Shown: piece by piece, positions 18,418-27,898 of the stretch
Position numbering within the stretch: the first letter of the stretch is position 1
Layout: each line of letters begins with the position of its first letter
From: an uncultured Ruminococcus sp.
Lineage (GTDB): Bacteria > Bacillota > Clostridia > Oscillospirales > Acutalibacteraceae
Assembly: GCA_902794395.1 (NCBI GenBank)
Contig: CADBHB010000003.1
Span: 22,569-86,568 of the forward strand
Direction of reading: 5' to 3'
DNA: 64,000 bases
Position numbers and translations under genes: made by a program
The notes under the pieces: model-generated
Databases searched by the model: none
What the model saw: the letters and a program-made list of their open reading frames with translations, nothing else
What the model was told of the DNA's origin: nothing

Positions 18418-21009
18418 TTGGCTGAACTGTCACCGATGATGAAGCAGTACTTTAAAATAAAGGAAGCTAACAAGGACTGTATCCTGTTTTACCGTCTGGG
18501 CGACTTTTATGAAATGTTCTACGACGACGCGAAAATAGCTTCCCGTGAGCTCGAGCTCACCCTAACCGGCAGGGACTGCGGTCAGGAGGAGCGCGCGCCA
18601 ATGTGCGGCGTGCCCTTCCACAGCTGCGAGGGCTACATAGCCCGTCTGGTCGCAAAGGGCTACAAGGTGGCTATCTGCGAGCAGACCGAGGACCCCAAGG
18701 CGGCAAAGGGACTGGTCAAGCGCGACATCATCCGCGTCATCACCCCCGGCACCGTAATGGAGCAGAGCATGCTTGAGGAGGGCAAAAACAACTACATCTC
18801 CTGCATGTACTCCGTAAATAAGGTGATAGGGCTTTGCTTCTGCGATATTTCTACAGGAGAATTATACGCGACCGAGATAAGCGGCAAGGACTCATACAAC
18901 ATCCTCACCAACCAGCTTTCCTCCTACAGTCCCCGCGAAATACTGCTCGGCGGCGACATAGTGAAGTTCAAGGCGCTGCCCTCCTTCATCAAGACCGGAC
19001 TTTCCGCGGGCGTTGAAATGCTTGAGGACGAAAAGTTCGAGCTGAAGCTCTGCTCGCAGACAGTGCTCGATCAATTCGGCGCTGAATACGACTCCGTTAA
19101 AGCTCAGCCCGCGCTGGTTTCCGCGGTGGGCGCGCTGATAAACTACCTCAAGCAGACCCAGATGTCGGGTCTGGAGCGCATAAGCCATCTGGAGCTGTAC
19201 TCCGAGGCGCAGTACATGCGGCTGGACTTCAACACCCAGCGCAACCTTGAATTGACCCGCACCATGCTCACCAAGGAAAAGCGCGGTTCGCTGCTGTGGG
19301 TCATCGACAAAACCAAGACCGCCATGGGCAAGCGCCTTTTGCGTTCGTGGCTTGAGCATCCGCTGATGAACGTGTCACGCATCAACAACCGTCAGGCGGC
19401 GGTGGAGGAGCTGGTAAACGACACGGTGCTGCGGCTGGAGCTCACGGATTCTCTCACCGGTATCTTCGACATCGAGCGCCTTATGACCAAAATAGTCTAC
19501 GGCTCGGCAAACGCCCGCGACCTGCGCTCGCTTTGCTCCGCCATCCAAAACCTCCCGCGCCTTTCCGCCCTTATAGAGGACTGCCGATCCTCTCATTTGA
19601 AGAGGGTGCACCGCAGCATGGACCTGCTCGAGGACATCCATGAGCTGATCGACACGACGATAGTGGAAAACCCGCCGTTCACCATCCGCGAGGGCGGTAT
19701 GATACAGCGCGGCTGCAACGCTGAGCTGGACGCGGTGGTTTCGGATATGACCGACTCCAAGGGCATCCTTGCCCGCATCGAGGCTGAGGAAAAGGAAAAG
19801 ACCGGCATTCCCAAGCTGCGCGTCGGCTACAATAAGGTTTTCGGTTACTACATAGAAGTCACAAATTCATATAAATCACAGGTGCCCGACACCTACATCC
19901 GCAAGCAGACGCTCACCAACTGTGAGCGCTACATCACGCCCGACCTAAAAGAGATCGAGTCACGCATCCTGGGCGCAAAGGACAGGAGCGTCGCGCTGGA
20001 ATACGCCATCTTCGACTCTGTCCGCCTCAAGGTGGCGGAAAATCTGGAGCGTATACAAAAGACGGCAAAGGCTCTCGCCGCCCTGGATGTGCTCAACTCA
20101 TTGGCGAACGTGGCAAGCGACAACCGCTATGTGCGCCCCGAGGTCGGTCAGTCAAGCGGCATCTTTATCAAGGATTCCCGCCATCCCGTGGTAGAGGCGC
20201 TTCTCAAGGACGCTCCCTTCGTGCCCAATGACGTCAGCCTAGACAGCAAGGGGGACAGGGTAGCCATAATCACAGGTCCCAACATGGCGGGCAAATCCAC
20301 CTATATGCGGCAGATCGCCCTTATCGTGCTGCTGGCGCAGATGGGCAGCTTTGTGCCCGCGTCCTCGGCGCGCATCGGCATCGTAGACAGCATCTTCACC
20401 CGCGTCGGCGCGTCCGACGACCTGGCGTCGGGTCAGTCCACCTTCATGGTTGAGATGAGCGAGGTCGCGCATATCGTGCGGTCGGCGACCGACAAAAGCC
20501 TGCTTATCCTCGACGAGATCGGCAGAGGTACCTCTACCTTCGACGGCATGAGCATCGCCCGAGCGGTGCTGGAGTTTTGCGCCGACAAAAAGAAGCTGGG
20601 CGCCAAGACCCTGTTTGCCACCCACTACCACGAGCTGACCGTGATGGAGCAGCTCCTCGACGGAGTAAAAAATTACAACATCGCCGTTAAAAAGCGCGGC
20701 GACGACATCACCTTCCTGCGGCGGATAGTTCCGGGCGGCGCCGACGACAGCTACGGCATCGAGGTCGCAAAGCTTGCAGGCGTGCCAAATTCCATAATAA
20801 ACCGCGCCAAGGAGATACTTTGTGAGCTTGAGAGCGGCAAGGGCGAGGCGACGGGTGAGAGCAAGCCCCGCGAAGCGGAGGACATGCAGCTTTCGCTTAT
20901 CTCCGCCGCGCAGAGTCCCGTGACAGAAAAGCTGAGGGACGTGGATCTCAACACACTCACACCGATAGAAGCGATGAATTTGCTTTATGAATTGAAAAAC
21001 ATGATATAA
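18418..21009 (+). CDS. mutS: MutS, mismatch recognition ATPase
   Basis: Finds base mismatches after replication and recruits MutL. 863 residues: mismatch-binding domain with YRLGDFYEMFYDDA (about 23-36, containing the Phe-X-Glu reader FYE), connector, lever and clamp domains, and the ATPase with Walker A GPNMAGKSTYMRQ (about 620), Walker B LLILDEIGRGTSTFDG and the helical ATHYHEL motif. TTG 18418 is the start: the GAAAGGGTG site lies about 10 bases upstream and the next ATG would remove six conserved residues. Confidence 0.97.
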   Translation: MAELSPMMKQYFKIKEANKDCILFYRLGDFYEMFYDDAKIASRELELTLTGRDCGQEERAPMCGVPFHSCEGYIARLVAKGYKVAICEQTEDPKAAKGLVKRDIIRVITPGTVMEQSMLEEGKNNYISCMYSVNKVIGLCFCDISTGELYATEISGKDSYNILTNQLSSYSPREILLGGDIVKFKALPSFIKTGLSAGVEMLEDEKFELKLCSQTVLDQFGAEYDSVKAQPALVSAVGALINYLKQTQMSGLERISHLELYSEAQYMRLDFNTQRNLELTRTMLTKEKRGSLLWVIDKTKTAMGKRLLRSWLEHPLMNVSRINNRQAAVEELVNDTVLRLELTDSLTGIFDIERLMTKIVYGSANARDLRSLCSAIQNLPRLSALIEDCRSSHLKRVHRSMDLLEDIHELIDTTIVENPPFTIREGGMIQRGCNAELDAVVSDMTDSKGILARIEAEEKEKTGIPKLRVGYNKVFGYYIEVTNSYKSQVPDTYIRKQTLTNCERYITPDLKEIESRILGAKDRSVALEYAIFDSVRLKVAENLERIQKTAKALAALDVLNSLANVASDNRYVRPEVGQSSGIFIKDSRHPVVEALLKDAPFVPNDVSLDSKGDRVAIITGPNMAGKSTYMRQIALIVLLAQMGSFVPASSARIGIVDSIFTRVGASDDLASGQSTFMVEMSEVAHIVRSATDKSLLILDEIGRGTSTFDGMSIARAVLEFCADKKKLGAKTLFATHYHELTVMEQLLDGVKNYNIAVKKRGDDITFLRRIVPGGADDSYGIEVAKLAGVPNSIINRAKEILCELESGKGEATGESKPREAEDMQLSLISAAQSPVTEKLRDVDLNTLTPIEAMNLLYELKNMI

Positions 21010-21044
21010 ATTATTTCAAATAGATTTGAAAGGCAGGTGAGCGT

Positions 21045-23030
21045 ATGGGTGTTATAAATGTGCTGGACAGGCACGTCGCGGAATTGATCGCGGCAGGCGA
21101 GGTCGTTGAGCGACCCGCCTCGGTCATAAAAGAGCTGGTGGAAAACGCCGTCGACGCGGGCGCCGGACACATCACCGTCGAGATAAAAAACGGCGGCACC
21201 ACCTTTATGCGCGTCACCGACGACGGCTGCGGCATCCAAAAGGATGACGTCAAGGTAGCCTTTCTGCGCCACGCCACCAGCAAGGTCAAAGAGGAGAACG
21301 ATCTTGACAGAATATCGACCCTCGGCTTTCGCGGCGAAGCGCTGGCGTCAATATCAGCCGTGTCGCGCCTGCAGCTCATCACCAGAGCCGCCGGCGAGGA
21401 CATCGGCTCCAACTACATCATAGAGGGCGGCGAGGAGGTCTCCTTTGACGAAGCGGGCTGTCCCGTGGGCACCACCTTTGTTGTCCGCGACCTGTTTTAC
21501 AACATCCCCGCGCGCGCCAAGTTTTTGAAAAAGGACGTTTCCGAGGGCAACGCGGTGTCAAACATCATCGACAAAACCGCGCTTTCTCATCCCGAGGTCG
21601 CCTTTACATATATCCGCGACGGCAGGCAGGCGCTCAAAACCGCCGGCGACGGCAAGCTGCTTTCGGCGGTCTACGCGGTGTTCGGCAGGGATTTCGCCAA
21701 CGGGTTGATACCCGTCGATTATAAGCTCGACTCCATAAAAGTCAGCGGCTATATCTCCAAGCCCGTTCACGCGCGTCCTAACCGCAACATGCAGAACTTT
21801 TTCATCAACGGAAGGTACGTAAAGTCACGCACGGCTATGGCGGCGCTGGAGGAAGCCTTCAAGCACTCTGTCATGGTCGGCAAATTCCCCTCCTGCGTGC
21901 TTTCTTTGTCGCTGCCTTATGAGATGATAGACGTCAACGTCCACCCGTCAAAAATCGAGGTGCGCTTCATCAACGAGCGGCCGGTGTTCGACGCGGTGTA
22001 TCACGCGGTAAAAACCTCGTTGATGCAGTTTGACACACAAAAGCAGATAACCTTCAAGAAGGACACGGCGTTCAACGACATCCGCAAATTCAGCCCCTTC
22101 CAAAACGCGGAGGTCATTCTCAACCATCCCTCCAAGCCTTCAGAGCCTGTTTTTGCCGAGCCGAAAAAGCCGGACGTTATCAGGGAGCTGGACTTAGACG
22201 TGCTCGAACGAGCCACGGCGTCGCCGCTCGACAACAGCAGTGCAGCCGACGCCGCCGACCCGTTTTCCGTCTTTTCAAAGAGGGCGGTGCAGGCGGCAAA
22301 AAGGGAAGAGCGCTATAAGCCGCAGTCCTCGCCCGACTCAAAGCCGCTTTTTGTCAACACTCCGGCAAAAGCGCCATTCGGGGAAAAGCCCGCGGCAGAG
22401 CAGCCCTTAGCTCCTGCCGAGGCGGACGCCGAGCCCGCTCCGCTTATCTCGCCGCCCGAAAACGAGCTGCGCTACATAGGCGAGGCATTCGGCACCTACA
22501 TTATAGTTGAACGCAACAAAAAAGAGCTTATGCTCATAGACAAGCACGCGGCGCATGAGCGGATCATTTACGAAAAGCTCAAGGCTGAAAAGGCGGGCGC
22601 CTCGGCGCAGCTGCTTTTGCAGCCCGTTACGGTTACCCTGGACAAGGCGGAGTACAACGCTGCCGTAAGGCATTTGGAGCTGTTTGAAGCCTGTTCCTTT
22701 GAGGTTGAGGACTTCGGCAACTCTACCGTTCTGGTGCGCAGCGCGCCGCAGTACATCGACGCGGCTGAAATAGAGGACTGTATCGCGGAGATGGCGGATC
22801 ATATCGCGCAGGGAAAAAACGACATCTTCACTGAGAAGATGGACTGGTTTTATCACAACGTCGCCTGCCGCAGCGCTGTCAAGGCGGGCAACCAAAACTC
22901 CGCGCAGGAGCTGATCGAGATAGTAAAGACCCTCGAGGCAGACCCCGACATTCGCTATTGTCCGCACGGCAGACCCATAACGGTCGTGATGAAGAAAAGC
23001 GAAATCGAACGACAATTCGGCAGGGCGTGA
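21045..23030 (+). CDS. mutL: MutL, mismatch repair endonuclease
   Basis: Couples MutS to strand removal. The N-terminal GHKL ATPase has ELVENAVDAGA (about 30-40), VTDDGCGI and GFRGEALASISAV; a proline- and alanine-rich linker (about 345-470) joins a C-terminal endonuclease domain with DKHAAHERIIYEKL (about 503-516), ACRSAVKAG and CPHGRPI, the metal-binding elements of nicking MutL proteins. No mutH would be needed. 661 residues, starting at ATG 21045 with GGCAGGTGA upstream. Confidence 0.97.
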   Translation: MGVINVLDRHVAELIAAGEVVERPASVIKELVENAVDAGAGHITVEIKNGGTTFMRVTDDGCGIQKDDVKVAFLRHATSKVKEENDLDRISTLGFRGEALASISAVSRLQLITRAAGEDIGSNYIIEGGEEVSFDEAGCPVGTTFVVRDLFYNIPARAKFLKKDVSEGNAVSNIIDKTALSHPEVAFTYIRDGRQALKTAGDGKLLSAVYAVFGRDFANGLIPVDYKLDSIKVSGYISKPVHARPNRNMQNFFINGRYVKSRTAMAALEEAFKHSVMVGKFPSCVLSLSLPYEMIDVNVHPSKIEVRFINERPVFDAVYHAVKTSLMQFDTQKQITFKKDTAFNDIRKFSPFQNAEVILNHPSKPSEPVFAEPKKPDVIRELDLDVLERATASPLDNSSAADAADPFSVFSKRAVQAAKREERYKPQSSPDSKPLFVNTPAKAPFGEKPAAEQPLAPAEADAEPAPLISPPENELRYIGEAFGTYIIVERNKKELMLIDKHAAHERIIYEKLKAEKAGASAQLLLQPVTVTLDKAEYNAAVRHLELFEACSFEVEDFGNSTVLVRSAPQYIDAAEIEDCIAEMADHIAQGKNDIFTEKMDWFYHNVACRSAVKAGNQNSAQELIEIVKTLEADPDIRYCPHGRPITVVMKKSEIERQFGRA

Positions 23031-23034
23031 TCGT

Positions 23035-23985
23035 TTGGAAAAGAAAATAAAACTTGTTTCGGTGGTCGGACCCACCGCCTCGGGCAAGACCTCACTTTCG
23101 GTGGAGCTGGCAAAGCGTTTCGACGGCGAGGTGGTCTCGGCGGACTCGATGCAGATATATCGGGGAATGACCATAGCCACCGCAAAGCCCACGGCTGAGG
23201 AGATGCAGGGCGTACCGCATCACATGATGGACTTTCTACCGCCCGACAAAAGCTATTCCGTAGCCTGCTTCGTCAGCGACGCCAAGCGCTGCATACGGGA
23301 CATCGACCGTCGCGGCAAGCTGCCCTTTTTGGTGGGCGGCACGGGACTGTATGTCGACTCGCTGCTAAATGACCTTAGCTTCTCGGGCGACACGCGCGAC
23401 GAGGCGTTGTCCGAGCGGCTTAAGCAGGCTTACCTTAAAGACGGCGCCGAGCCGCTGCTGCAGGAGCTTGAGAGCTTTGATCCCGAAACGGCGCGGCGGC
23501 TTCGCGGTGAGCCGAACCCCAAGCGCCTGATCCGGGCCATAGAGATATACAGGACCACGGGCGTCACCATCAGCGAGCAAAACCGACGCTCGCGCCCTTC
23601 GGAAAGCCCCTACAGCACTGTAAAGCTCGGCATCAACTTCCGCGACCGCGAAAAGCTGTATGAGCGCATAAACCGCAGGGTAGACCTCATGCTGGAGCAG
23701 GGCTTGACGGAGGAGGCGGAAAAGGTCTTGTCCTCAAACCTCAGCTTTACCTCGGGAATGGCGATCGGCTACAAGGAGCTGGCGCCGTATTTCAGGGGCG
23801 AGGCGAAATTGGAAGACTGTATTGAAAAGCTGAAGCGCGAAACCAGGCGCTACGCCAAGCGGCAGCTAACGTGGTTTCGCCGTGACAAAGAGATCAATTG
23901 GCTGTATCCGGATGATTATACTTCTTTTGAAGAATTATTCGACACGGCTGTTCAGATAATAAACAAAGGACTGTTATATGGATAA
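23035..23985 (+). CDS. miaA: MiaA, tRNA dimethylallyltransferase
   Basis: Adds the isopentenyl group to A37 of tRNA, the substrate step before MiaB. 316 residues with P-loop GPTASGKTSLS (about 11-21), DSMQIYRGM (substrate Asp), VGGTGLYVDSLL and the tRNA-binding EQNRRSRP / SSNLSFTSGMAIGYKE segments. TTG 23035 is the start, 4 bases after mutL, with CAGGGCGTGA upstream. In Bacilli hfq follows; here a membrane protein gene overlaps the end instead. Confidence 0.95.
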   Translation: MEKKIKLVSVVGPTASGKTSLSVELAKRFDGEVVSADSMQIYRGMTIATAKPTAEEMQGVPHHMMDFLPPDKSYSVACFVSDAKRCIRDIDRRGKLPFLVGGTGLYVDSLLNDLSFSGDTRDEALSERLKQAYLKDGAEPLLQELESFDPETARRLRGEPNPKRLIRAIEIYRTTGVTISEQNRRSRPSESPYSTVKLGINFRDREKLYERINRRVDLMLEQGLTEEAEKVLSSNLSFTSGMAIGYKELAPYFRGEAKLEDCIEKLKRETRRYAKRQLTWFRRDKEINWLYPDDYTSFEELFDTAVQIINKGLLYG

Positions 23986-25258
23986 ACTACTGTTTAAGCG
24001 AATACTGGTCGCGGCGCTGACAATTCTGGCGCTGGTTTATGTGACCTATCTGCTGATAAGCGCCAACTTTGACATGTATCCTACCGAAAACGCGGTGCTG
24101 ACCACCGTCACCGACACCATCAGTACCGACGGCTTCATCATCCGCGAGGAGACCGTCATCAACGACGATTCCAACGGCATACTCTCGTACTCGGTTTCCA
24201 ACGGCTCCGCGGTGGAAGCCAACAGCGAGATAGCCAAGGTGTTTTCCAACGAGTCGGACGCCGTAGCCAACAGCCGTGCGGACGCCCTTGACGAAAGGGT
24301 GCGCATGCTTCAGGAAAGCCAGAAGAGCAGCCTGATGGGCACGGTCAGCGTGGATGTAATAAACAACAACATCAAAAACAACCTCATAAGCTATCTTAAC
24401 GACGTCAATAAATACGACGTCGGCACCGCAGGCTCGGACGCCGACAAGCTGCTCAACTCCATCAACCAGCGTCAGCTGCTCACGGGCAAGATAAGCAATT
24501 TCAACGCCCAGATCTCGCAGCTCAGCGCCGAGGCGGCGAGCCTGAGAGGATCCTCGGGCGCCAGCATCGGCACGGTAACAACGCCCAAGGCGGGCTATTT
24601 CACGGAGTTTTTGGACGGCTACGAAAACGCCTACCCGTTTTCCGAGATAGATGTTATGACGCTGGACGATTATCACAATATCGGCAGCTCCTCAATTCCC
24701 TCGAACACCGCGGGCAAGGTGATCAGCAACGTCAACTGGTTCGTCGCCTGCGAGGTCACGGACGATCAGGCGTCCGCCATCTCCATCTACGACGGCGACA
24801 TCACCGTGCTTCTCTCCGCGGCTTCCTCCGACCCCATTCCCGCCACTCTGAGGCGCGTGCAGCGCAACAGCGGCGGCAACGCGCTGGTCATTTTGGAATG
24901 TGACTACATGGACAACCGTCTGCTTGAGGCGCGGTTCGAGTCGGTTGAGATAGGCATGGGCACCTACACGGGTCTGCGCGTAAGCAAGCGCGCCATCCAT
25001 GACGACTACGTCACCCGCACCACCTACGACGAAAACGACAAGCCCCACAAGGAGCGCCAAAAGGTTCAGGGCGTGTATGTGCTTTACGGCAGCGAGGTCC
25101 AGTTCAAGCAGATCTCCATCCTCTATTCCACAAAGGACTATGTAATCTGCGACACCTCGCCCGACGACAAGGTGCTGTTTAACGGTGAAACGATTTCACT
25201 GTATGATAAAGTTATCGTAAAAGGAGACGACTTGTATGACGGAAAGGTTATTTCGTGA
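23978..25258 (+). CDS. HlyD-like membrane-anchored protein of the division-cluster neighbourhood
   Basis: Function not known. 426 residues with one N-terminal membrane segment (about 8-28) and the rest outside. Residues 35-80 look like the first half of a barrel-sandwich (biotinyl-lipoyl-like) domain: TISTDGFIIREETVI, then SYSVSNGSAVEANSEIAKVF. A coiled segment with NINN-type repeats (about 85-190) and a C-terminal beta-rich part follow, as in HlyD/MacA adaptors, but no transporter gene is next to it. It overlaps miaA by 8 bases and yggS by 23, so it is co-translated with the yggS-sepF genes; a role in envelope or division is inference. Confidence 0.75.
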   Translation: MDKLLFKRILVAALTILALVYVTYLLISANFDMYPTENAVLTTVTDTISTDGFIIREETVINDDSNGILSYSVSNGSAVEANSEIAKVFSNESDAVANSRADALDERVRMLQESQKSSLMGTVSVDVINNNIKNNLISYLNDVNKYDVGTAGSDADKLLNSINQRQLLTGKISNFNAQISQLSAEAASLRGSSGASIGTVTTPKAGYFTEFLDGYENAYPFSEIDVMTLDDYHNIGSSSIPSNTAGKVISNVNWFVACEVTDDQASAISIYDGDITVLLSAASSDPIPATLRRVQRNSGGNALVILECDYMDNRLLEARFESVEIGMGTYTGLRVSKRAIHDDYVTRTTYDENDKPHKERQKVQGVYVLYGSEVQFKQISILYSTKDYVICDTSPDDKVLFNGETISLYDKVIVKGDDLYDGKVIS

Positions 25259-25949
25259 CGTTGAATACAATTATAAGCTGATTAACGAGCGCATCGCCGA
25301 GGCGGCGGAAAAGTCCGGCAGAAGGCGTGAAGACATCACCTTTCTGGCGGCTACCAAAACCGTAGACGCCGACACCATCAATCACGCTGTATCGCTGGGC
25401 TTGGATCACATCGGCGAAAACCGCGTGCAGGAGCTGCTCTCAAAATACGATAAGTATGACCTGGAGCACTGCTCGCTGCAATTCATCGGACATCTGCAAT
25501 CAAACAAGGTGCGGCAGATAGTAGACAAGGTCGACCTTATCCAGTCCGTAGATTCCCTAAAGCTCGCCAAAGAGATCTCCGACCGCTCCCTCAAATGCGG
25601 CAAGACCACCGATATACTGGTTGAGGTGAACATCGGCAGGGAAGAGAACAAGTCCGGCGTTTTTGAGGAAAACCTCGAGGAATTGCTGGTGCAGATAGCG
25701 GCTTTGCAGGGAATTTCGGTCAAAGGATTGATGACGATACCCCCTATTTGTGAAAATAAACACAAAATTTCAAAATATTTTTATAATATGCACAAGTTAT
25801 TTATTGACATTTTGGAAAAAAAATTAGATAATGTAAGTATGACTATACTTTCCATGGGTATGTCTGCCGATTATTACGAGGCGATACTGGAAGGCGCGAA
25901 TATGGTTAGGATCGGCTCTGCGCTGTTCGGCGCGAGAAACTATACATAA
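25236..25949 (+). CDS. yggS: YggS/YlmE, PLP homeostasis protein
   Basis: Pyridoxal-phosphate-binding barrel protein that buffers PLP and affects amino-acid pools. 237 residues: FLAATKTVDADTI (Lys near 36 binds PLP), HIGENRVQELLSKY, FIGHLQSNK, and LSMGMSADYYEAI plus the phosphate-binding RIGSALFG at the end. It begins 23 bases inside the previous gene. Bases around 25740-25850 are much richer in A and T than the rest of the gene and contain a promoter-like pair. Confidence 0.95.
   Translation: MTERLFRDVEYNYKLINERIAEAAEKSGRRREDITFLAATKTVDADTINHAVSLGLDHIGENRVQELLSKYDKYDLEHCSLQFIGHLQSNKVRQIVDKVDLIQSVDSLKLAKEISDRSLKCGKTTDILVEVNIGREENKSGVFEENLEELLVQIAALQGISVKGLMTIPPICENKHKISKYFYNMHKLFIDILEKKLDNVSMTILSMGMSADYYEAILEGANMVRIGSALFGARNYT
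25804..25832 (+). promoter_or_regulatory. Internal promoter in yggS, facing sepF
   Basis: TTGACA (25804-25809), 17-base spacer, GATAAT (25827-25832), within an AT-rich island at the 3' end of yggS and about 135 bases upstream of sepF. It would let sepF-ylmH-divIVA be transcribed apart from the mismatch-repair genes. Seen in sequence only; function inferred. Confidence 0.55.
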
Positions 25950-25966
25950 AACAGGAGGAAGAAACA

Positions 25967-26449
25967 ATGGCAGGAATAGTTGACAAGTTCAAACGTATGT
26001 GGGACGCTCCCGACGACGAGTATGAGTATGATGAGTACGGCTACTCGGACGAGGGCGAAGACGATTACCAGGAGGCAGCTCCCCGCGAGAGAGAAAGAGA
26101 CCGCGACCGCGACCGCGCTCCGGTGAGCAACAGCTCCAGAGGCAAGGTGGTCAACATCAACGCGACCGCAAAGCTCCAGGTAGGCATTTTCAAGCCCGAG
26201 CGCTTCGGCGAGGAGACCCGCTCCATAGCCGACGAACTTATGAAGACCCACACCGTTGTGCTCAACCTTGAGGACACCAACAAGGATATGGCGAGAAGGA
26301 TCCTCGACTTCCTCAGCGGCGTCGCCTATGCGAACGACGGCAAGATCAAGCGCGTTGCTACCAATACTTATATCATCATTCCCAGCAACGTAGATCTCAC
26401 CGGCGACGACCTCTTGGACGAACTGGAAAACAGTGGCGTATACTTCTGA
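25967..26449 (+). CDS. sepF: SepF, cell division protein
   Basis: Bundles FtsZ filaments and ties them to the membrane in Gram-positives. 160 residues: an N-terminal membrane-binding helix MAGIVDKFKRMW, an acidic Tyr/Asp-rich linker with a striking RERERDRDRDRAP run (about 43-55), and the C-terminal SepF domain with KPERFGEETRSIADEL and VLNLEDTNKDMARRILDFL. AGGAGG lies 9 bases before the ATG. The end overlaps ylmH by 17 bases. Confidence 0.96.
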   Translation: MAGIVDKFKRMWDAPDDEYEYDEYGYSDEGEDDYQEAAPRERERDRDRDRAPVSNSSRGKVVNINATAKLQVGIFKPERFGEETRSIADELMKTHTVVLNLEDTNKDMARRILDFLSGVAYANDGKIKRVATNTYIIIPSNVDLTGDDLLDELENSGVYF

Positions 26450-27179
26450 TAACGACAAACTGTTTTTCTCCAAGCTTGACGACGGTATATACCTTTGCGA
26501 AAAGCGGCAGAGGGCATATTTCTTCCCGTTTTTCACCGAGCGGGAGCAGGCGCTTGCCGAGGCGCATCTTCGCGCGGCAGGCGTTGAGAGCTACGCCTTC
26601 TTCGGCGGCTATGAGGACGCCGAGCGCAGGATGCTGGGGCTGTTCTCCTATGAGGAGGAACCCTTTCCCGTCAAGGCGCTTCAGTTCTCCTTCCGCAACA
26701 GCGACAAGCTCAGCCACCGCGACTTCCTCGGCGCGCTGATGTCGCTGGGAGTCGAGCGCGAAACGGTCGGCGACATTCTGGTGGAGGACGGCAGGTGCGT
26801 TGTCTTTTTAAAGGCGGACATCTCGGACTATGCAGCATCGCAGATAAGCAAGGTGGGCAACACCGGCGTGACGGTTTCCGAAGCAGCGGCTTCCGATCTG
26901 CCAAAGGGCAGGGGATATGTTGAAAAGGAATACACCCTGGCTTCTCTCAGGCTCGACGCGGCAGTGGCGGCGGTAACGGGACTTTCAAGGGAAAAAGCCA
27001 AGTCGCTTATCCTGTCGGGAAACGCGGCGCTAAATCATCTGGAGTGTCACAACATCAGTCGTACGGTTGGAGAAAAAGATGTATTGACCATCAGGGGCAA
27101 GGGGAAATTTGTAATCAACGGTGTTCTCGGGGAAACGAAAAAGCACCGTATCAGAATATCGATTATTCACTATAGATAA
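26433..27179 (+). CDS. ylmH: YlmH-type S4-domain RNA-binding protein
   Basis: RNA-binding protein of the division cluster; the B. subtilis homologue takes part in ribosome rescue/quality control by family knowledge. 248 residues: an N-terminal domain with FFSKLDDGIYLCEKRQRAYF and FGGYEDAERRML, a middle strand region, and a C-terminal S4 domain YTLASLRLDAAVAAVTGL (about 168-185) followed by KAKSLILSGNAALNH. GTG 26433 inside sepF is the start; the pairing implies translational coupling. divIVA follows after 12 bases. Confidence 0.9.
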   Translation: MAYTSDNDKLFFSKLDDGIYLCEKRQRAYFFPFFTEREQALAEAHLRAAGVESYAFFGGYEDAERRMLGLFSYEEEPFPVKALQFSFRNSDKLSHRDFLGALMSLGVERETVGDILVEDGRCVVFLKADISDYAASQISKVGNTGVTVSEAAASDLPKGRGYVEKEYTLASLRLDAAVAAVTGLSREKAKSLILSGNAALNHLECHNISRTVGEKDVLTIRGKGKFVINGVLGETKKHRIRISIIHYR

Positions 27180-27191
27180 GGAGTGTAAACA

Positions 27192-27881
27192 ATGCTTACG
27201 ATCGACGAAATCAAAAATATCAGCTTCAGAAAAGCCACCCTCAGCGGCGGCTACAGAGCTGAGGATGTAGACGCGTTCATTGACGAAGTCATCGCTACAT
27301 TTGAACAGCAGAAAAAAGAAAAAACCAATCTGGTACATAAAATCGACCGCCTGGCGACCCGTCTTGAGGAGTACAGAGAGGACGAGGAGACCGTGAGAAA
27401 CGCGCTGCTCACTTCTCAGAAAATGTCGGACGCCTGCATAAGAGAGGCAAAGGAAAAGGCGGCTAAGATAATCAGAGAGGCAGAGGAGAAGGCTCAGACT
27501 CTGGTGTCGGAAGCCAACGCCATGACCGCTCTGGAAAAGGACAAGTATCTGCAATTGCAGTCGGACGCGGTAGAACTCAGAAACGAGCTTATCGAGCTGT
27601 ACACCAAGCACATCCAGTCTATCGACGATCTGCCCACCTCCTCCGATGTGGCGCAGAGCAAGGAAGAGCTTGACAAAAAATATCCCACCACACCCGTTGC
27701 GCAGCCCTCGCCTCAGCCGGCGGCACAGCCCGCTCCCGCTCAGGCTCCCAAGGCAGCCAAGCCCGCAAAGCCCGCCGAGGCTCCCAAGGTGACCGACGCT
27801 ACCACCAGAGTGGCAATCAAGCGCCCGGGCAAGTTCAATCACCTGAAATTCGGCGACAATTATGATGTTTCCGACGAATGA
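27192..27881 (+). CDS. divIVA: DivIVA-domain protein
   Basis: Coiled-coil polarity and septum protein that senses negatively curved membrane. 229 residues: the N-terminal DivIVA membrane domain MLTIDEIKNISFRKA...GGYRAEDVDAFIDEV (1-32), a coiled coil to about 155, then a Pro/Ala-rich low-complexity linker (about 173-205, runs of AQPAPAQAPK-type residues) and a short basic C-terminal end. GGAG is 8 bases ahead of the ATG. It is the last gene of the yggS-sepF-ylmH-divIVA string. Confidence 0.94.
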   Translation: MLTIDEIKNISFRKATLSGGYRAEDVDAFIDEVIATFEQQKKEKTNLVHKIDRLATRLEEYREDEETVRNALLTSQKMSDACIREAKEKAAKIIREAEEKAQTLVSEANAMTALEKDKYLQLQSDAVELRNELIELYTKHIQSIDDLPTSSDVAQSKEELDKKYPTTPVAQPSPQPAAQPAPAQAPKAAKPAKPAEAPKVTDATTRVAIKRPGKFNHLKFGDNYDVSDE

Positions 27882-27898
27882 TACGCTGCGGCGTCGTT

